Of a DNA stretch of 64,000 bases, positions 26,100-36,471 are shown in pieces. The translations under genes were made by a program, and so were the position numbers. The notes beneath the pieces are model-generated. The model had not been told where the DNA came from and made no database searches. It saw only the letters and a program-made list of their open reading frames with translations. Location of the stretch: NCBI GenBank assembly GCA_963789495.1, contig CAWBLP010000009.1, positions 128,739 through 192,738 of the forward strand, written 5' to 3'. Source of the DNA: CAWBLP01 sp963789495. Lineage in GTDB: Bacteria; Pseudomonadota; Alphaproteobacteria; Acetobacterales; Acetobacteraceae. Positions within the stretch are counted from its first letter, which is position 1; the number at the start of each line of letters is the position of its first letter.

Positions 26100-27104
26100 T
26101 CAGCGCCGCGCGATCCGCCGCCAGATCGCGCTCAGGAACCCGCCCGCGCCGGCCGGCATCAGGAACAGCATCGCGATCAGGATCACGCCGTACACCGCCC
26201 CGGGTGCCGCCTTGGACACCTTGTCGGCCAGGTTGGGCACGAACTCGATGAACAACGCACCGACGATCGTGCCGCCGATCGAGGCCGCGCCGCCCGCCAC
26301 CAGGCCTACGAACAAGGTGATCGACAGGAACACGGAAAAACTGTCCGGCGCGACAAACGCGATGACGATCGCCCCCAGCGCACCGGCCACGCCGGTGAAC
26401 ATTGCACTGACGGCGAAGGTGCGGGTCTTCAGCATGGCGAGGTTGATGCCCATCGCCTCGGCCGCCACCGCATGGTCGCGCACCGCCATCATGGCGCGGC
26501 CGATCCGCCCGCGCACCAGGTTCCACGCCACCAGATACAGTACGCCGCCCACGGCCAGGCAGAACAGATACAGCCACTGGTCGCCCGACAGCGGCAGTCC
26601 GAACGGCGCCTCCGGCTTGTCGATCACCAGCCCCTGCACGCCGCCGGTGTAGTCCTCCAGCAGCTTGTATTTCAGGATCTGTGGGATCGCGACCGCCAGC
26701 GCGAAGGTGGTCAGCGCCAGGTACAGCCCGCCCAGACGTAGCGCCGGCAGACCGATCAGGAAGCCCACCCCGGCACACACCACCGCCGAAACCGGGATGG
26801 TCGCCCAGTACGGGACCTCCCAGGTGTACATCAGGATCGCCGTGGTATAGGCGCCGATGGCGTAGAACGCGCCATGTCCCAGCGAGATCTGGCCGTTGAA
26901 CCCGGTCAGCAACGCCAGGCCCAGGATGGCCAGCGCATAGACCACCACCATGGTCAGCTGAAACAGATGATAGTTGCTCAGCATCATGGTGGGGACGATC
27001 GCGAGCAGCAACACGCCGGCGCCGACCAGCCAGGGGGTCAGCGTGCCGGCCGGTCGAACCGCGGGAACATCGAGCGGCCCGCGTGCCGCCTGTTGATCGC
27101 TCAT
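26100..27104 (-). CDS. livM: Branched-chain amino acid ABC transporter permease LivM
   Basis: An inner-membrane permease of the HAAT/LIV importer family, 334 residues with eight or more hydrophobic helices. The LivM hallmark LLTGFNGQISLGHGAFYAIGAYTTA sits near residue 65, and LALTTFALAVAIPQI and AMGINLAMLKTRTFAVSAMF follow. It comes four bases after livH on the same strand, the last gene of a livG-F-H-M run. The substrate may be branched-chain amino acids, amides, urea or short aromatic acids; without the periplasmic binding protein it cannot be decided. Confidence 0.92.
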   Translation of the reverse strand: MSDQQAARGPLDVPAVRPAGTLTPWLVGAGVLLLAIVPTMMLSNYHLFQLTMVVVYALAILGLALLTGFNGQISLGHGAFYAIGAYTTAILMYTWEVPYWATIPVSAVVCAGVGFLIGLPALRLGGLYLALTTFALAVAIPQILKYKLLEDYTGGVQGLVIDKPEAPFGLPLSGDQWLYLFCLAVGGVLYLVAWNLVRGRIGRAMMAVRDHAVAAEAMGINLAMLKTRTFAVSAMFTGVAGALGAIVIAFVAPDSFSVFLSITLFVGLVAGGAASIGGTIVGALFIEFVPNLADKVSKAAPGAVYGVILIAMLFLMPAGAGGFLSAIWRRIARR

Positions 27105-27108
27105 CGCG

Positions 27109-27978
27109 CTACACCCTGCTCAACACGGTCCGCCCCATCAGGCCGGACGGCTTCACCACCAGCACCGCGACGATGATGATCAGTGCCAGCGTCAGTTTCA
27201 GCTCGGTGCCGACGATATAGGTGCCGCCGAGGTTCTCGATGACGCCGACCGCGAAGCCGCCCAGCACCGCGCCCAGCGGACTGTCGATGCCGCCCAGCAG
27301 CGCGCCGGCGAAGGCGTAAAGCAGGATGCCGGCCATCATGTTGGGGTCCAGGAACACGATCGGCGCGACCATCATCCCGGCCACCGCGCCGATCGCGGCG
27401 GCCAGCCCCCAGCCCAGCGCCAGCATCCAGCCGACCCGCACGCCGACCAGGCGCGAGGAAGCCGGATTGAACGCGGCGGCGCGCATCGCCAGACCCAGCC
27501 GGGTGTGGCGGAAGAACAGGTAGACCGCGATCAGCACCGCGAGCGTCACCACGGTGGAGCCAAGCTCGTGGCCGGAGATGTAGCCGCCGAACATCGGCGT
27601 GCTGGGAAACGGCGTGGGGAACTGCTTGATCGTGTAGTCGAAGAACCAGCCGCTCAGGCTGTTGACGATCAGCAGCAGGCCGACGAACACACCGACCGAC
27701 GACAGCACCGGCGCGTCCTGCATCGGCCGCATCAGGATGCGCTCGATCAGCATGCCGATGACGAAGGACACGCCGACGGTGATGAAGAAGGCCGCCCAGT
27801 ACGGCAGGCCGAAATTGATCAGCGTGAGGGCGATGTAGGTGGAGAACGTCGCCATCTCGCCCTGGGCGAAGTTCACGTGATGCGTCGCCTGGTAGATCAT
27901 CACCAGCGCCAGCGCCACGCTGGCGTAGATGCCGCCGGTCGCGATGCCCGACAGGATCTGATGCAGCACACCTTCCAC
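27109..27978 (-). CDS. livH: Branched-chain amino acid ABC transporter permease LivH
   Basis: A 289-residue inner-membrane permease that pairs with LivM. Hallmarks are LSGIATGGIYASVALALVMIY at the N-terminus, VNFAQGEMATFSTYIAL (the permease loop that contacts the ATPase), GLAMRAAAFNPASSRLVGV, and FLDPNMMAGILLYAFAGALLGGIDSP. The start is ATG 27978. It is separated from livF by nearly 300 bases of repeat-rich sequence, so livHM might also be transcribed on their own. Confidence 0.93.
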   Translation of the reverse strand: MEGVLHQILSGIATGGIYASVALALVMIYQATHHVNFAQGEMATFSTYIALTLINFGLPYWAAFFITVGVSFVIGMLIERILMRPMQDAPVLSSVGVFVGLLLIVNSLSGWFFDYTIKQFPTPFPSTPMFGGYISGHELGSTVVTLAVLIAVYLFFRHTRLGLAMRAAAFNPASSRLVGVRVGWMLALGWGLAAAIGAVAGMMVAPIVFLDPNMMAGILLYAFAGALLGGIDSPLGAVLGGFAVGVIENLGGTYIVGTELKLTLALIIIVAVLVVKPSGLMGRTVLSRV

Positions 27979-28275
27979 GATCGGTTTCCTTCAGGTGCCA
28001 GGGACGAACGGTGAGAGAGGCGGGCGCCCCCTCCCCTCGCGGGAGACTGGGGGGAGGAGATGGGCGCGACGGACGCCATCGCTGCGGCCTGCGCCGCGCC
28101 TGGCCGCTGTCCCCAGCCCCCTCCCGCGGGGGAAGGGGGAGAAGGCTACGGCGTCGGCGAGGCAGGCCGGGCCGCGTCCCGCCGCCGGTGGCGGGCACCC
28201 GCGTTGGCCCATCGCCGTTCCGTGCGGGAAGAGCGAAACGGCCAGGGTCCGATCTGCTGCGGTGCCCGGCATCGC
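27979..28275. repeat. Intergenic GC-hairpin repeat between livF and livH
   Basis: A stretch of about 297 bases inside the liv cluster. It holds two similar purine/pyrimidine-asymmetric blocks, CCCCTCCCCTCGCGGGAG near 28,028 and CCCCCTCCCGCGGGGGAAGG near 28,116, each able to fold on its CGCGGG centre. No gene is visible. The blocks may limit read-through between livGF and livHM or be inert dispersed repeats. Confidence 0.5.
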
Positions 28276-28969
28276 TCAGTACCCGAGATACGATCGGCGC
28301 ACCGACTCGTCCTGCCTGATCTCGGCAGACGGTCCGGAGATCACGATGCGCCCGGTTTCCAGCAGATAGGCCTGTTCGGCGAATTCCAGTGCGAGGCTGG
28401 CGTTCTGCTCGACCAGCAGGATACTCACGCGCTCTTCCGTGCGGATGCGGCGCATGATCGCGAAAATCTCCTGCACGATCAGCGGCGCCAGGCCGAAGGA
28501 CGGTTCGTCCAGCAGCAGCAGGCGCGGGCGCAGCAACAAGGCGCGGGCGATCGCGAGCATCTGCTGCTCGCCGCCGGACAGGGTTCCCGCCTGCTGGCGG
28601 TAGCGTTCGCGCAGACGGGGGAAGTAGCCGAACATACGCTCGAAATCCGCCGCCACGTCGCGGTCGCGACGGATATAGGCGCCGAGCTTCATGTTCTCCT
28701 CGACGGTGAGTTCCATGAAGGTGCCGCGGCCGTCGGGCACATGGGCCACGCCGCGGCGCACCACATCCTCGGTCGCGCGGCCGTCGATCCGTGTGCCGGC
28801 GAGCCAGACCTCGCCCTGGGTCTTCACCATGCCGCAGATCGCCCGCAGCGTGGTGGTCTTGCCGGCGCCGTTGGCCCCCAGCAACGCGGTCACGCCGCCC
28901 TCGTTCACGGCAAAGTCCAACCCGTGCAGCACCTTCGAGTCACCGTAGGCGGCGTGCAGACCCTTGACC

Positions 28970-28986
<17 letters not shown>
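28276..28986 (-). CDS. livF: Branched-chain amino acid ABC transporter ATP-binding protein LivF
   Basis: A cytoplasmic ATPase of 236 residues powering the LIV-type importer. Walker A is GANGAGKTTTL, the signature is LSGGEQQMLAIARAL, Walker B is LLLLDEPSFGLAP, and the switch His lies just after (ILLVEQN region). ATG 28986 (MPALLEVKGLHAAYG) was preferred because the longer frame is not family-like. The start lies 17 bases inside the end of livG, so the two ATPases are coupled. Confidence 0.93.
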
Positions 28987-29854
<868 letters not shown>

Positions 29855-30046
29855 CCTCCCAATTATTGGTTCTTTGGACTCTTCTCAGACCGCGGCAAGG
29901 TGGCGAAGCGTCGCGGGCAAGTCAATCGACGCGTCACGACGCTTGAGCGGAACGAAGAGTGCGGGCACATTCGCCGCGGCGGGCCTGCCCGGTACGCCCG
30001 GCACGCTCCATCGCCTGCCTGCCCCCGCCTTCTGTGGAGCCCCTCT

Positions 30047-30682
30047 ATGTGGCGCTTTGCCTCGCTGATCCTGTTGCTGACCCTCACGGGGTGCGGTTCG
30101 TCCACCTGGTGGAACCCGCCCTTTACCGGGGGCACCAACCCGCATGCGCCCAGCGGCGAGAGCGAGACCATGCGCCGCGCCATGGGCCAGAATGTCGAGG
30201 AGCCGGCGCTGAACCCGCAGCCGGGCGATGTCTGGCCCGGACCGCTGCCGCCGACGCCCACGCTGCAGGACCTGGAGAGGCAGGGCAATATACAACCGAT
30301 GGCGCCGCTGCCGTCGATGGGTTCATCGCAGAGCCGCGGCCGCGGCACCATGCCGAATGGCCAGCCACCCTCTCCGCCGCCGACCCGCGCACGCGGCAGT
30401 TCGACCCCGCCCGGTTCCGCCCTGCCCGGCGTGCCGCCGCCGATCACCACGCCGCCGCCGGCTGCGCCACCCAGTGCCGCCGCCGCGCCGCCGGCGCCAA
30501 ACCCGGCCGGCCAGCCGGTGCAGACCTCCCGCGGCACCGGCGTCACCACCGGCGGCACCTCCGGCTACCGGTCCATCACCATGCCGGATGGCACATCCGG
30601 GATCGTCGTGCCGAACGGCAATGGCACCAGCACCGTTATCCGCTCGGACGGCACGATCGAGACGATCCCTACGCCGCGCTGA
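30047..30682 (+). CDS. Proline-rich lipoprotein of unknown function
   Basis: A 211-residue predicted lipoprotein. The signal is MWRFASLILLLTLTGCGSS with lipobox LTGC, so Cys16 would be lipidated. The mature part is disordered and rich in Pro, Gly, Ser and Thr (PPPITTPPPAAPPSAAAAPP), ending with GYRSITMPDGTSGIVVPNGN and STVIRSDGTIETIPTPR. I do not recognise a domain. The frame is open far upstream, but only this ATG gives a signal. It is followed after seven bases by moaD, so co-transcription is likely though no functional link is known. Confidence 0.78.
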   Translation: MWRFASLILLLTLTGCGSSTWWNPPFTGGTNPHAPSGESETMRRAMGQNVEEPALNPQPGDVWPGPLPPTPTLQDLERQGNIQPMAPLPSMGSSQSRGRGTMPNGQPPSPPPTRARGSSTPPGSALPGVPPPITTPPPAAPPSAAAAPPAPNPAGQPVQTSRGTGVTTGGTSGYRSITMPDGTSGIVVPNGNGTSTVIRSDGTIETIPTPR

Positions 30683-30689
30683 GGGCCTG

Positions 30690-30962
30690 ATGGTGGACGC
30701 CGACAAGACACTGACGATTCTGTATTTCGCCTGGCTGCGCGAACGCGTCGGCCGGGCGCAGGAGGAGCTTGCGCTGCCTGCTGGGGTTCACACGGTGGCC
30801 CAGTTGATGGCGCATCTGGCGGCGCGGGACGCCGCGCATGCAGCCGTATTCGACAACAGCCGGACGGTACGCTGCGCGGTGAACCAGGAGTTCATGCCGA
30901 TCACCACCGCGCTGCATCCGGGCGACGAGGTGGCGTTCTTCCCGCCGGTAACGGGAGGCTGA
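30690..30962 (+). CDS. moaD: Molybdopterin synthase small subunit (MoaD)
   Basis: A 90-residue ubiquitin-like sulfur carrier that donates sulfur for the dithiolene of molybdopterin. It has the ILYFAWLRERVG beta-grasp start and the C-terminal tail FFPPVTGG, whose terminal Gly-Gly is activated and thiocarboxylated. It ends three bases before moaE. Other moa genes are not in the window. Molybdenum enzymes are represented nearby by the CoxL-type subunit. Confidence 0.93.
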   Translation: MVDADKTLTILYFAWLRERVGRAQEELALPAGVHTVAQLMAHLAARDAAHAAVFDNSRTVRCAVNQEFMPITTALHPGDEVAFFPPVTGG

Positions 30963-30965
30963 GCG

Positions 30966-31418
30966 ATGGCGACCATCCGCGTACAGGAGGCGGATTTCGA
31001 TGTGTCAGCCGAACTGGCGGCGTTGAGTGCTGGCCGCACCGATATCGGCGGGATCGGCTGCTTCATCGGCACGGTGCGCGACAATGCCGGCGGCCGTCCG
31101 ATCCAGGCGATGGGCCTGGAGCATTATCCGGCGATGACCGAGCAGGCGATCGCCCGCATCACCGAGGAAGCGGAGCGGCGCTGGGCGCTGCTCGGCTGCA
31201 CCGTGATCCATCGCGTTGGCCGGCTGGAACTGGGCGCCAACATTGTGCTGGTGCTGGCGGCGGCGGCACATCGCCAGGCGGCGCTGGAGGCCACGGCGTT
31301 CCTGATCGACTGGCTCAAGACCAAGGCGCCGTTCTGGAAGCGCGAGGAATTCACCGACGGCAGCGCCGCCTGGGTCGAGGCGCGCGAGGCGGACGACGCG
31401 GCGGCGTCACGCTGGTAA
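30966..31418 (+). CDS. moaE: Molybdopterin synthase catalytic subunit (MoaE)
   Basis: A 150-residue partner of MoaD that turns cyclic pyranopterin monophosphate into molybdopterin. Family blocks visible are IGCFIGTVRDNAGGRPIQAM, LEHYPAMTEQAI, VIHRVGRLELGANIVLV and the Lys-containing active-site end LKTKAPFWKREEF. It is coupled to moaD with three bases between them. It ends before a repeat-rich intergenic stretch. Confidence 0.94.
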   Translation: MATIRVQEADFDVSAELAALSAGRTDIGGIGCFIGTVRDNAGGRPIQAMGLEHYPAMTEQAIARITEEAERRWALLGCTVIHRVGRLELGANIVLVLAAAAHRQAALEATAFLIDWLKTKAPFWKREEFTDGSAAWVEAREADDAAASRW

Positions 31419-31884
31419 CGCCCCGGCAACTCAACGGACGTGCGCGATCTATGGTGCCACACTTCCCGCATTTTGGGGGAATGCGGCACGCATCAGGGCA
31501 TTGCCCCGGATCTCACCAGGCGGCTTTGCCTCCTGAACCTCCGGCAAAGGCTCGCCTTTGCAATCGAATTCGGCTCCAAGGGCCGGGCCCTTGGAGGGGA
31601 ATCAAGGCGCAGCGCCTCTTGATGGGGGTATTGGGGGCGACGCCGCCGACACCTGCCGTTGGGCGCAGCGCCGCCATCATCCGCCGGCAGAACACCTGGT
31701 GAAGCGGCTCCGTTGCCGCGCATCGTGATCGCAGCTTAGGCCCCGACTGCCTGTGGCTGGACGCGGGCGATGCGGGAACACTGGTCGTGCCGGTGACACT
31801 GTTCCGCTCCCGGGCCGGCGAGTGTCTGTCGCCGCCCGAACCCGGCTGGGACGTCGCGGTGGTCGATCGGCTGCCGGTGCCACG
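31419..31884. other. Intergenic stretch, repeat plus possible gene remnant
   Basis: About 466 bases between moaE and the convergent S9 peptidase. The first half is the composite repeat. In the second half, a + strand frame from about 31,748 reads CLWLDAGDAGTLVVPVTLFR and continues GWDVAVVDRLPVPRY; it has GC3-rich, protein-like codon use but no start and only about 45 codons. It may be the tail of a decayed gene. I do not recognise it. Confidence 0.4.
31500..31660. repeat. Composite hairpin repeat, copy 1
   Basis: A chain of short palindromes: GGCAAAGGCTCGCCTTTGC (31544-31562), CCAAGGGCCGGGCCCTTGG near 31,580, CAAGGCGCAGCGCCTCTTG near 31,605, and a CCCC-rich end. The same chain in the opposite orientation lies at 52871-53215, where TTTGCAAAGGCGAGCC is shared exactly. 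It is probably a dispersed extragenic repeat of this genome. It follows moaE and could act as a transcription end, though no T-run is present. Confidence 0.6.
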
Positions 31885-33666
31885 CTACACATACGCGGCG
31901 AAGAAATCCGCCACCGCCGCATAGATGCGCCGCTTGTCGTCCGGACGAATGAAGCCGTGGCCGGCATAATCGAAGCTGAGAAACGTGACCGGCTTCTGCC
32001 GCTGCTGCAGCGCCGTCACGATCTGCTCGCTCTCGCCATACGGCACGCGCGGATCCCGCGTGCCATGCGCAACCAGCACCGGCACCGCAATGCGTTCGGC
32101 GCGATGGATCGGCGAGATCCGTGCGAATAACGCGGCATCGCGTTCGGCATCGCCGTATTCTGCCGCGCGATGGCTCCGACGCCACGGGCCGGTGCCGTTC
32201 AGCGTGGTGACGAAATCAGCAATCCCATAGTAATTGACGGCAGCCTGCCAAAGATCGGGATGCTCGGTGATGGCGGATAGCACCATGAACCCGCCATAGG
32301 ATTGTCCCATGATGCCGATGCGGTCGGCATCGATCGCCGAGTGCGCGGCAAGCCAGTGACGGCCGTGCACCAGGTCGGTCACGCTGTCGAGCCGCTTCTC
32401 CCGATCGTCGCTCTCCACATAGCTGCGGCCGTAGCCCACGCTTCCGCGCACATTCGGCAGCAGCACGGCGTACCCCTGTGCCACCAGCATCTGGATATCC
32501 GGCCGGAAATTCGGGCGCGATTGACCAACCGGTCCGCCATGCACCCAGATCACCGCGGGATACCCGCCAGCCGGCGGCGCGCCCGGCGGCAGAGCAAGCC
32601 AGCCGGGGATCTGCCGGCCGTCGAAACTCTGCCACGACACCAGCGAAAAGTCGACGAACCGGGTAGGTTCGACCGGCGAGTCCGGGTGCAGTACCGGCTG
32701 CGCGACACCATCCCGCCACAGCCACAGCGATGACGGCACGGTGGGCGCGGCAACAGTGAAAGCGAGCGCAGTACCGTCCGGGGAAAATGTCGGCTCGCTC
32801 ACCACGCCGGGCGGCAGACCCGCAACGATCGGACGCGCACCGCCGAGCGGACCCATGCGCAGCACCGAGTAGCCGCGATCGTTCTCCACGGTGGCAAGCG
32901 TTGCGCCGTCCGGAGAGATCGCCCACGCCTCCACGTCGCGCCCGGGCGCGACATAGACTTCCGACACCGTGAAGTTGTCCGGATCGAGCCGGCACAGGCG
33001 CATGAACTCGCTGCCGCCGTGGTCGGTCAGCGCCAGCAGGCTGCGGCCGTCGCTGGCCCAACGGACGGTCTGCCAATTGGTGCCGCCGGGCTGCGGAAAC
33101 GTGCGCGCCAGTCCCGATGCGAGATCGAGACACAGCAGCGACATGTCGCCATAGCCGCGATCATGCAGCAGCGTCAGCACCGCACCATCCGGTCGAAAGC
33201 CGGAGACGCTGACGATGTTGTCGCCCTGGTACACGCATTCACGCGTGCCGCTGGAAACGTCCTGCAGGTAGACGTCGAAATGCGCCGCATCACGCTCGTT
33301 CGCCGCATAGGCGATGCGCGTGCCGTCCGGCGACCAACCGCCCCAATCATGAATCACGGCATGGTTCGCGGTGAGTGCGCGCGGGTCAGGTCGCTCCTCG
33401 TTCGGATCGATCAGCAGCAGTTGCTGGCGCTCGTCGCCGCCACGGTCGATGCCGTAGACGACAAGATCGTTCACCGGTGACCGGCGCACCATCGCCACTT
33501 TCTCGTCATGGAAGGTGAGCTGCCGGACGGCGCCGGTCGCGAGCGCCAACGCGCAGATCTGCGGCAGTCCGGTGCCCCGCAGATGCAGCAGCGTACCCCC
33601 GTCACGCGTGAAGGCCGGCCCGCTGACGGCACCAATACTGGCGAATTGCTCCGGCCCAATCGTCAT
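31885..33666 (-). CDS. S9-family serine peptidase (acylaminoacyl-/prolyl-oligopeptidase type)
   Basis: A 593-residue peptidase. The N-terminal two thirds form a beta-propeller with WD40-like PD40 repeats (GGWSPDGTRIAYAANERDA, WASDGRSLLALTDHGG, FSPDGTALAFTV). The C-terminal alpha/beta-hydrolase has the Ser in GIMGQSYGGFM, the Asp in AHGTRDPRVPYGES and the His in YAGHGF. No signal peptide is apparent, so it is probably cytoplasmic and trims oligopeptides. It stands alone, divided from the next gene by about 130 bases on the same strand. Confidence 0.92.
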   Translation of the reverse strand: MTIGPEQFASIGAVSGPAFTRDGGTLLHLRGTGLPQICALALATGAVRQLTFHDEKVAMVRRSPVNDLVVYGIDRGGDERQQLLLIDPNEERPDPRALTANHAVIHDWGGWSPDGTRIAYAANERDAAHFDVYLQDVSSGTRECVYQGDNIVSVSGFRPDGAVLTLLHDRGYGDMSLLCLDLASGLARTFPQPGGTNWQTVRWASDGRSLLALTDHGGSEFMRLCRLDPDNFTVSEVYVAPGRDVEAWAISPDGATLATVENDRGYSVLRMGPLGGARPIVAGLPPGVVSEPTFSPDGTALAFTVAAPTVPSSLWLWRDGVAQPVLHPDSPVEPTRFVDFSLVSWQSFDGRQIPGWLALPPGAPPAGGYPAVIWVHGGPVGQSRPNFRPDIQMLVAQGYAVLLPNVRGSVGYGRSYVESDDREKRLDSVTDLVHGRHWLAAHSAIDADRIGIMGQSYGGFMVLSAITEHPDLWQAAVNYYGIADFVTTLNGTGPWRRSHRAAEYGDAERDAALFARISPIHRAERIAVPVLVAHGTRDPRVPYGESEQIVTALQQRQKPVTFLSFDYAGHGFIRPDDKRRIYAAVADFFAAYV

Positions 33667-33795
33667 GCGGCCACACTCCCCTGCGTGCGGCCAGCATAGT
33701 CGGTGACGCGGTCCTGGGAAGCGCCGTCGATTGCACCGAGCCTTGGGTCGCCGGCGGATGGCATCGTGTCCACGCCATCCGCCGAACCGCCTGTG

Positions 33796-34890
33796 TCAGT
33801 GATGTTCCGACAGGCGCGTGCCGCCGGGTCCGATCAGGCCGGGATACGGCGCCTTGAACCGGTAGAAGCGCCCGGTCACGGCTGCCTCGAAGTAGATGTA
33901 CTGATTGTCGGGGCCACCGAAGGCGAAGTTGGTGGTCTGCACGTCGCCATTCGGGATCGGCACGAAACCGACGATGATGCCGGCCGGGTTGACCTCGAGG
34001 ATGCCGCCAAGCCCGTGCAGCATGACCCAGAGATTGCCGTGCACGTCGTAATGGATACCGTCCGGTCCGCCATTGCCCGGCACATAGGTGCCGGCCTTGG
34101 AGAAGAAGAAGGTCAGATGTCCCGGATCGCTCGCACAGGTGCCGCAGGCTGCGTTGGGCCCGCTGAGGAAGGAATTATAGATGATGCGTCCGCCGGCGTA
34201 GTCGGCCACCGCCAAGGTTCCGTTATCCGGTGACACCGCGATGCCATTCGGGAAATACCCTGTCTCCGACAGGCGCCGCAGCACGCCGTCCTTGGAATAT
34301 TGGTACACCGCGCCGGTGCGGTCCGCCATGCTCGGCCCGGGTCCGGTGCCCCAGGGATCGGTGAAGAACAGATTTCCATCGGCGTCGAAGTCGAGATCGT
34401 TGGGTCCTTTGAACAGTTGATTGCGATAGGTGTAGACCAGCGTGCTGAGCTTCTTGGTCTGCGGATCGTACACCATGATGCCGCGATGGCGGGAGGTGAG
34501 GTACAGCTTGCCGTCGTGCCACCGCGTGCCCTGCGGTTCACAGGTCTGACCCAGTTCCTCCGGCGGGTTGCAGTTGACCACCGGCACCAGCTTGCCTTCC
34601 GGTGTCAGGTAGGAAATCCAGCCGGTGGTGATGGCGACGAACCAAAGATTGCCCTGGCTGTCGAACGCGCCGCCTTCCAGGAACTGACCCTGCGGCGTAT
34701 TGCCGATATCGGCAAACTGTTCGATCGGCCCGACGCCTGGCGGCAACGGCGGCAATCCCCAAGGCTGCACCGGCCCGAGGCCCGGCGCCGGTGCAGCGGC
34801 CTGTGTCTGTGCCACGGCGCCACCCGCACCGAGTGCGCATAGACCTGCCACCGACAGGGCGCGCAGCCCAGCATAGAACCACGATATCAT
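33796..34890 (-). CDS. Exported SMP-30/gluconolactonase-like beta-propeller
   Basis: A 364-residue secreted protein. ATG 34890 has GGAG six bases upstream and gives a Sec signal peptide, MISWFYAGLRALSVAGLCAL, ending GGAVAQ. The mature part is a six-bladed SMP-30-type propeller with repeats such as GGAFDSQGNLWFVAITTGWI, GPNDLDFDADGNLFFTDPWG, PNGIAVSPDNGTLAVADYAG and GPDGIHYDVHGNLWVMLHGL. Relatives hydrolyse sugar lactones with a divalent metal. The substrate is not known, and the function may simply be a periplasmic lactonase. It is divergent from the amidohydrolase gene across 427 bases. Confidence 0.85.
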   Translation of the reverse strand: MISWFYAGLRALSVAGLCALGAGGAVAQTQAAAPAPGLGPVQPWGLPPLPPGVGPIEQFADIGNTPQGQFLEGGAFDSQGNLWFVAITTGWISYLTPEGKLVPVVNCNPPEELGQTCEPQGTRWHDGKLYLTSRHRGIMVYDPQTKKLSTLVYTYRNQLFKGPNDLDFDADGNLFFTDPWGTGPGPSMADRTGAVYQYSKDGVLRRLSETGYFPNGIAVSPDNGTLAVADYAGGRIIYNSFLSGPNAACGTCASDPGHLTFFFSKAGTYVPGNGGPDGIHYDVHGNLWVMLHGLGGILEVNPAGIIVGFVPIPNGDVQTTNFAFGGPDNQYIYFEAAVTGRFYRFKAPYPGLIGPGGTRLSEHH

Positions 34891-35317
34891 GGCGTTCTCC
34901 TTCCCGCGCCGATCGCCTGGTCCAGCCGGTTGCGGCTCGGTTCCAACTGGTGCGATCGGCAAGTTTTTTGTTTGCCTTACGACGCGCAAGCGCCGCGCGA
35001 CAGAGGTGCCGCGTGAGCAGAGTAGCCCTGGGAGATGATGCCGGCGAAACGCAAATGCGCGATGACACGTGCAGCGAACCGACACTCATTCACTCACCGG
35101 AGCTGCCGCACTGCACAAATTCGAGCGTTCAAAACTGCTGCGTCGATTTCATCGGACTATTGCACGATCACCCTGTTCCAATGACGGTGGTAACGGATCT
35201 GCCGCGTGTCGGTCGTGCTGCGCGATGCCTGCCGCCGGTCCGGATAGCCGCCCGGTCGCCTTCCGGCGTTGCATGAGTTAAAGCCGATCACGGTACACGC
35301 AATACGGGGAAACGTCG
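34891..35317. other. Divergent intergenic region
   Basis: A gap of 427 bases between the exported SMP-30 gene and the amidohydrolase gene. It should carry promoters for both. A more A/T-rich segment lies near 34,960-34,980 (GGCAAGTTTTTTGTTTGCC, an imperfect inverted repeat around the T-run). No gene is supported. An operator role for the A/T-rich dyad is only a guess. Confidence 0.4.
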
Positions 35318-36394
35318 ATGAGCCAGACCGTCACGCAATTCGGCCGCATCTTTCCGCCGCGCTCCGCCTGGCTCGCCAAGGCGCCGGCCGAACCGATTCT
35401 GGAACCCGAGCTGCCGCTCATCGATACGCATCACCATCTGTGGCAGCGCCAGGGTGGCGGCGCGCGCGGCGAGTCCTGGGAAGTGCCGAGCTATCGGTAT
35501 CTGCTGGAGGAGTTCCTGGAGGATTGCGCGAGCGGACACAACATCGTCGGCTCGGTGTTCCTGCAATGCCATTCGATGTATCGCGCCGACGGTCCGGAGG
35601 TGATGCGGCCGGTCGGCGAAACCGAATTCGTCGCCGGCATCGCGGCCATGAGCGACAGCGGCGGCTATGGAAAAACCCGTGTTGCCGCGGGCATCGTTGG
35701 CTACGCCGACCTGACCAGCGGCGACTGGGTGGAACCGGTGCTGGAGGCGCATATCCGCGCCGGCGGCGGACGGTTCCGCGGCGTGCGACATTCCGCCGGG
35801 TACGACGCCGACCCGATCATCGGCAACAGCGCGCCCGGCATCCAGCCAGGGCTTTATCTGCGCGATGATTTTCGTTCCGGCATGAAACGCCTCGCTGCGC
35901 TGGGATTGTCGCTGGATGCCTGGGCGTTTCATCCGCAGATGATGGATGTCGTGGATCTGGCGCGTGCGTTTCCCGCCGCCACCATCATCATGGGGCATTG
36001 CGGCGGGCCGCTGGGCTATGGCGTCTATGCTGGCAAGCAGGATCAGGTGTTCGCGCAGTGGAAGGCATCGGTCACCGAACTCGCGAAGTGCCAGAACGTC
36101 ACCGTGAAGCTGGGCGGCATGATGATGCGGCTGGCGGCGTATGACTACATGGGGCTGGCGGCGCCGCCATCGTCGGAGCAATTGGCGGCCTATTGGCGGC
36201 CGTATATCGAGACCTGCCTGGAGCTGTTCGGCGCGCAGCGTTGTGTCGTCGAGAGCAACTTTCCGGTCGAGAAGATGGGCATCGGCTATGCCGCATTGTT
36301 CAATGCTCTGAAGCGCCTGTGCAGCGGTGCATCGGCCGAGGAGAAGGCCGCGATCTTCGCCGGCACTGCACGCCGGGTGTACCGGCTGGACTGA
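35318..36394 (+). CDS. Amidohydrolase-family metal-dependent hydrolase
   Basis: A 358-residue TIM-barrel hydrolase of the amidohydrolase_2 (TIM-barrel-fold, 2-pyrone-4,6-dicarboxylate-like) group. The metal motif is LIDTHHHLWQ near residue 36. Further conserved parts are FRGVRHSAGYD, the His in AWAFHPQMMD, IIMGHCGGPLGYG and VESNFPVEKMGIGYA. These enzymes cleave C-C, lactone or amide bonds in catabolism of aromatic or related acids. The substrate is unknown. It is followed by a strong hairpin shared with the convergent M20 gene. Confidence 0.87.
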   Translation: MSQTVTQFGRIFPPRSAWLAKAPAEPILEPELPLIDTHHHLWQRQGGGARGESWEVPSYRYLLEEFLEDCASGHNIVGSVFLQCHSMYRADGPEVMRPVGETEFVAGIAAMSDSGGYGKTRVAAGIVGYADLTSGDWVEPVLEAHIRAGGGRFRGVRHSAGYDADPIIGNSAPGIQPGLYLRDDFRSGMKRLAALGLSLDAWAFHPQMMDVVDLARAFPAATIIMGHCGGPLGYGVYAGKQDQVFAQWKASVTELAKCQNVTVKLGGMMMRLAAYDYMGLAAPPSSEQLAAYWRPYIETCLELFGAQRCVVESNFPVEKMGIGYAALFNALKRLCSGASAEEKAAIFAGTARRVYRLD

Positions 36395-36471
36395 GCCAAG
36401 CTGCCGCGCAACAGCAGAATCCTGTGGATGCACATCAGGATGGGCAACGCAGCATCGTGACATGACCGCAT

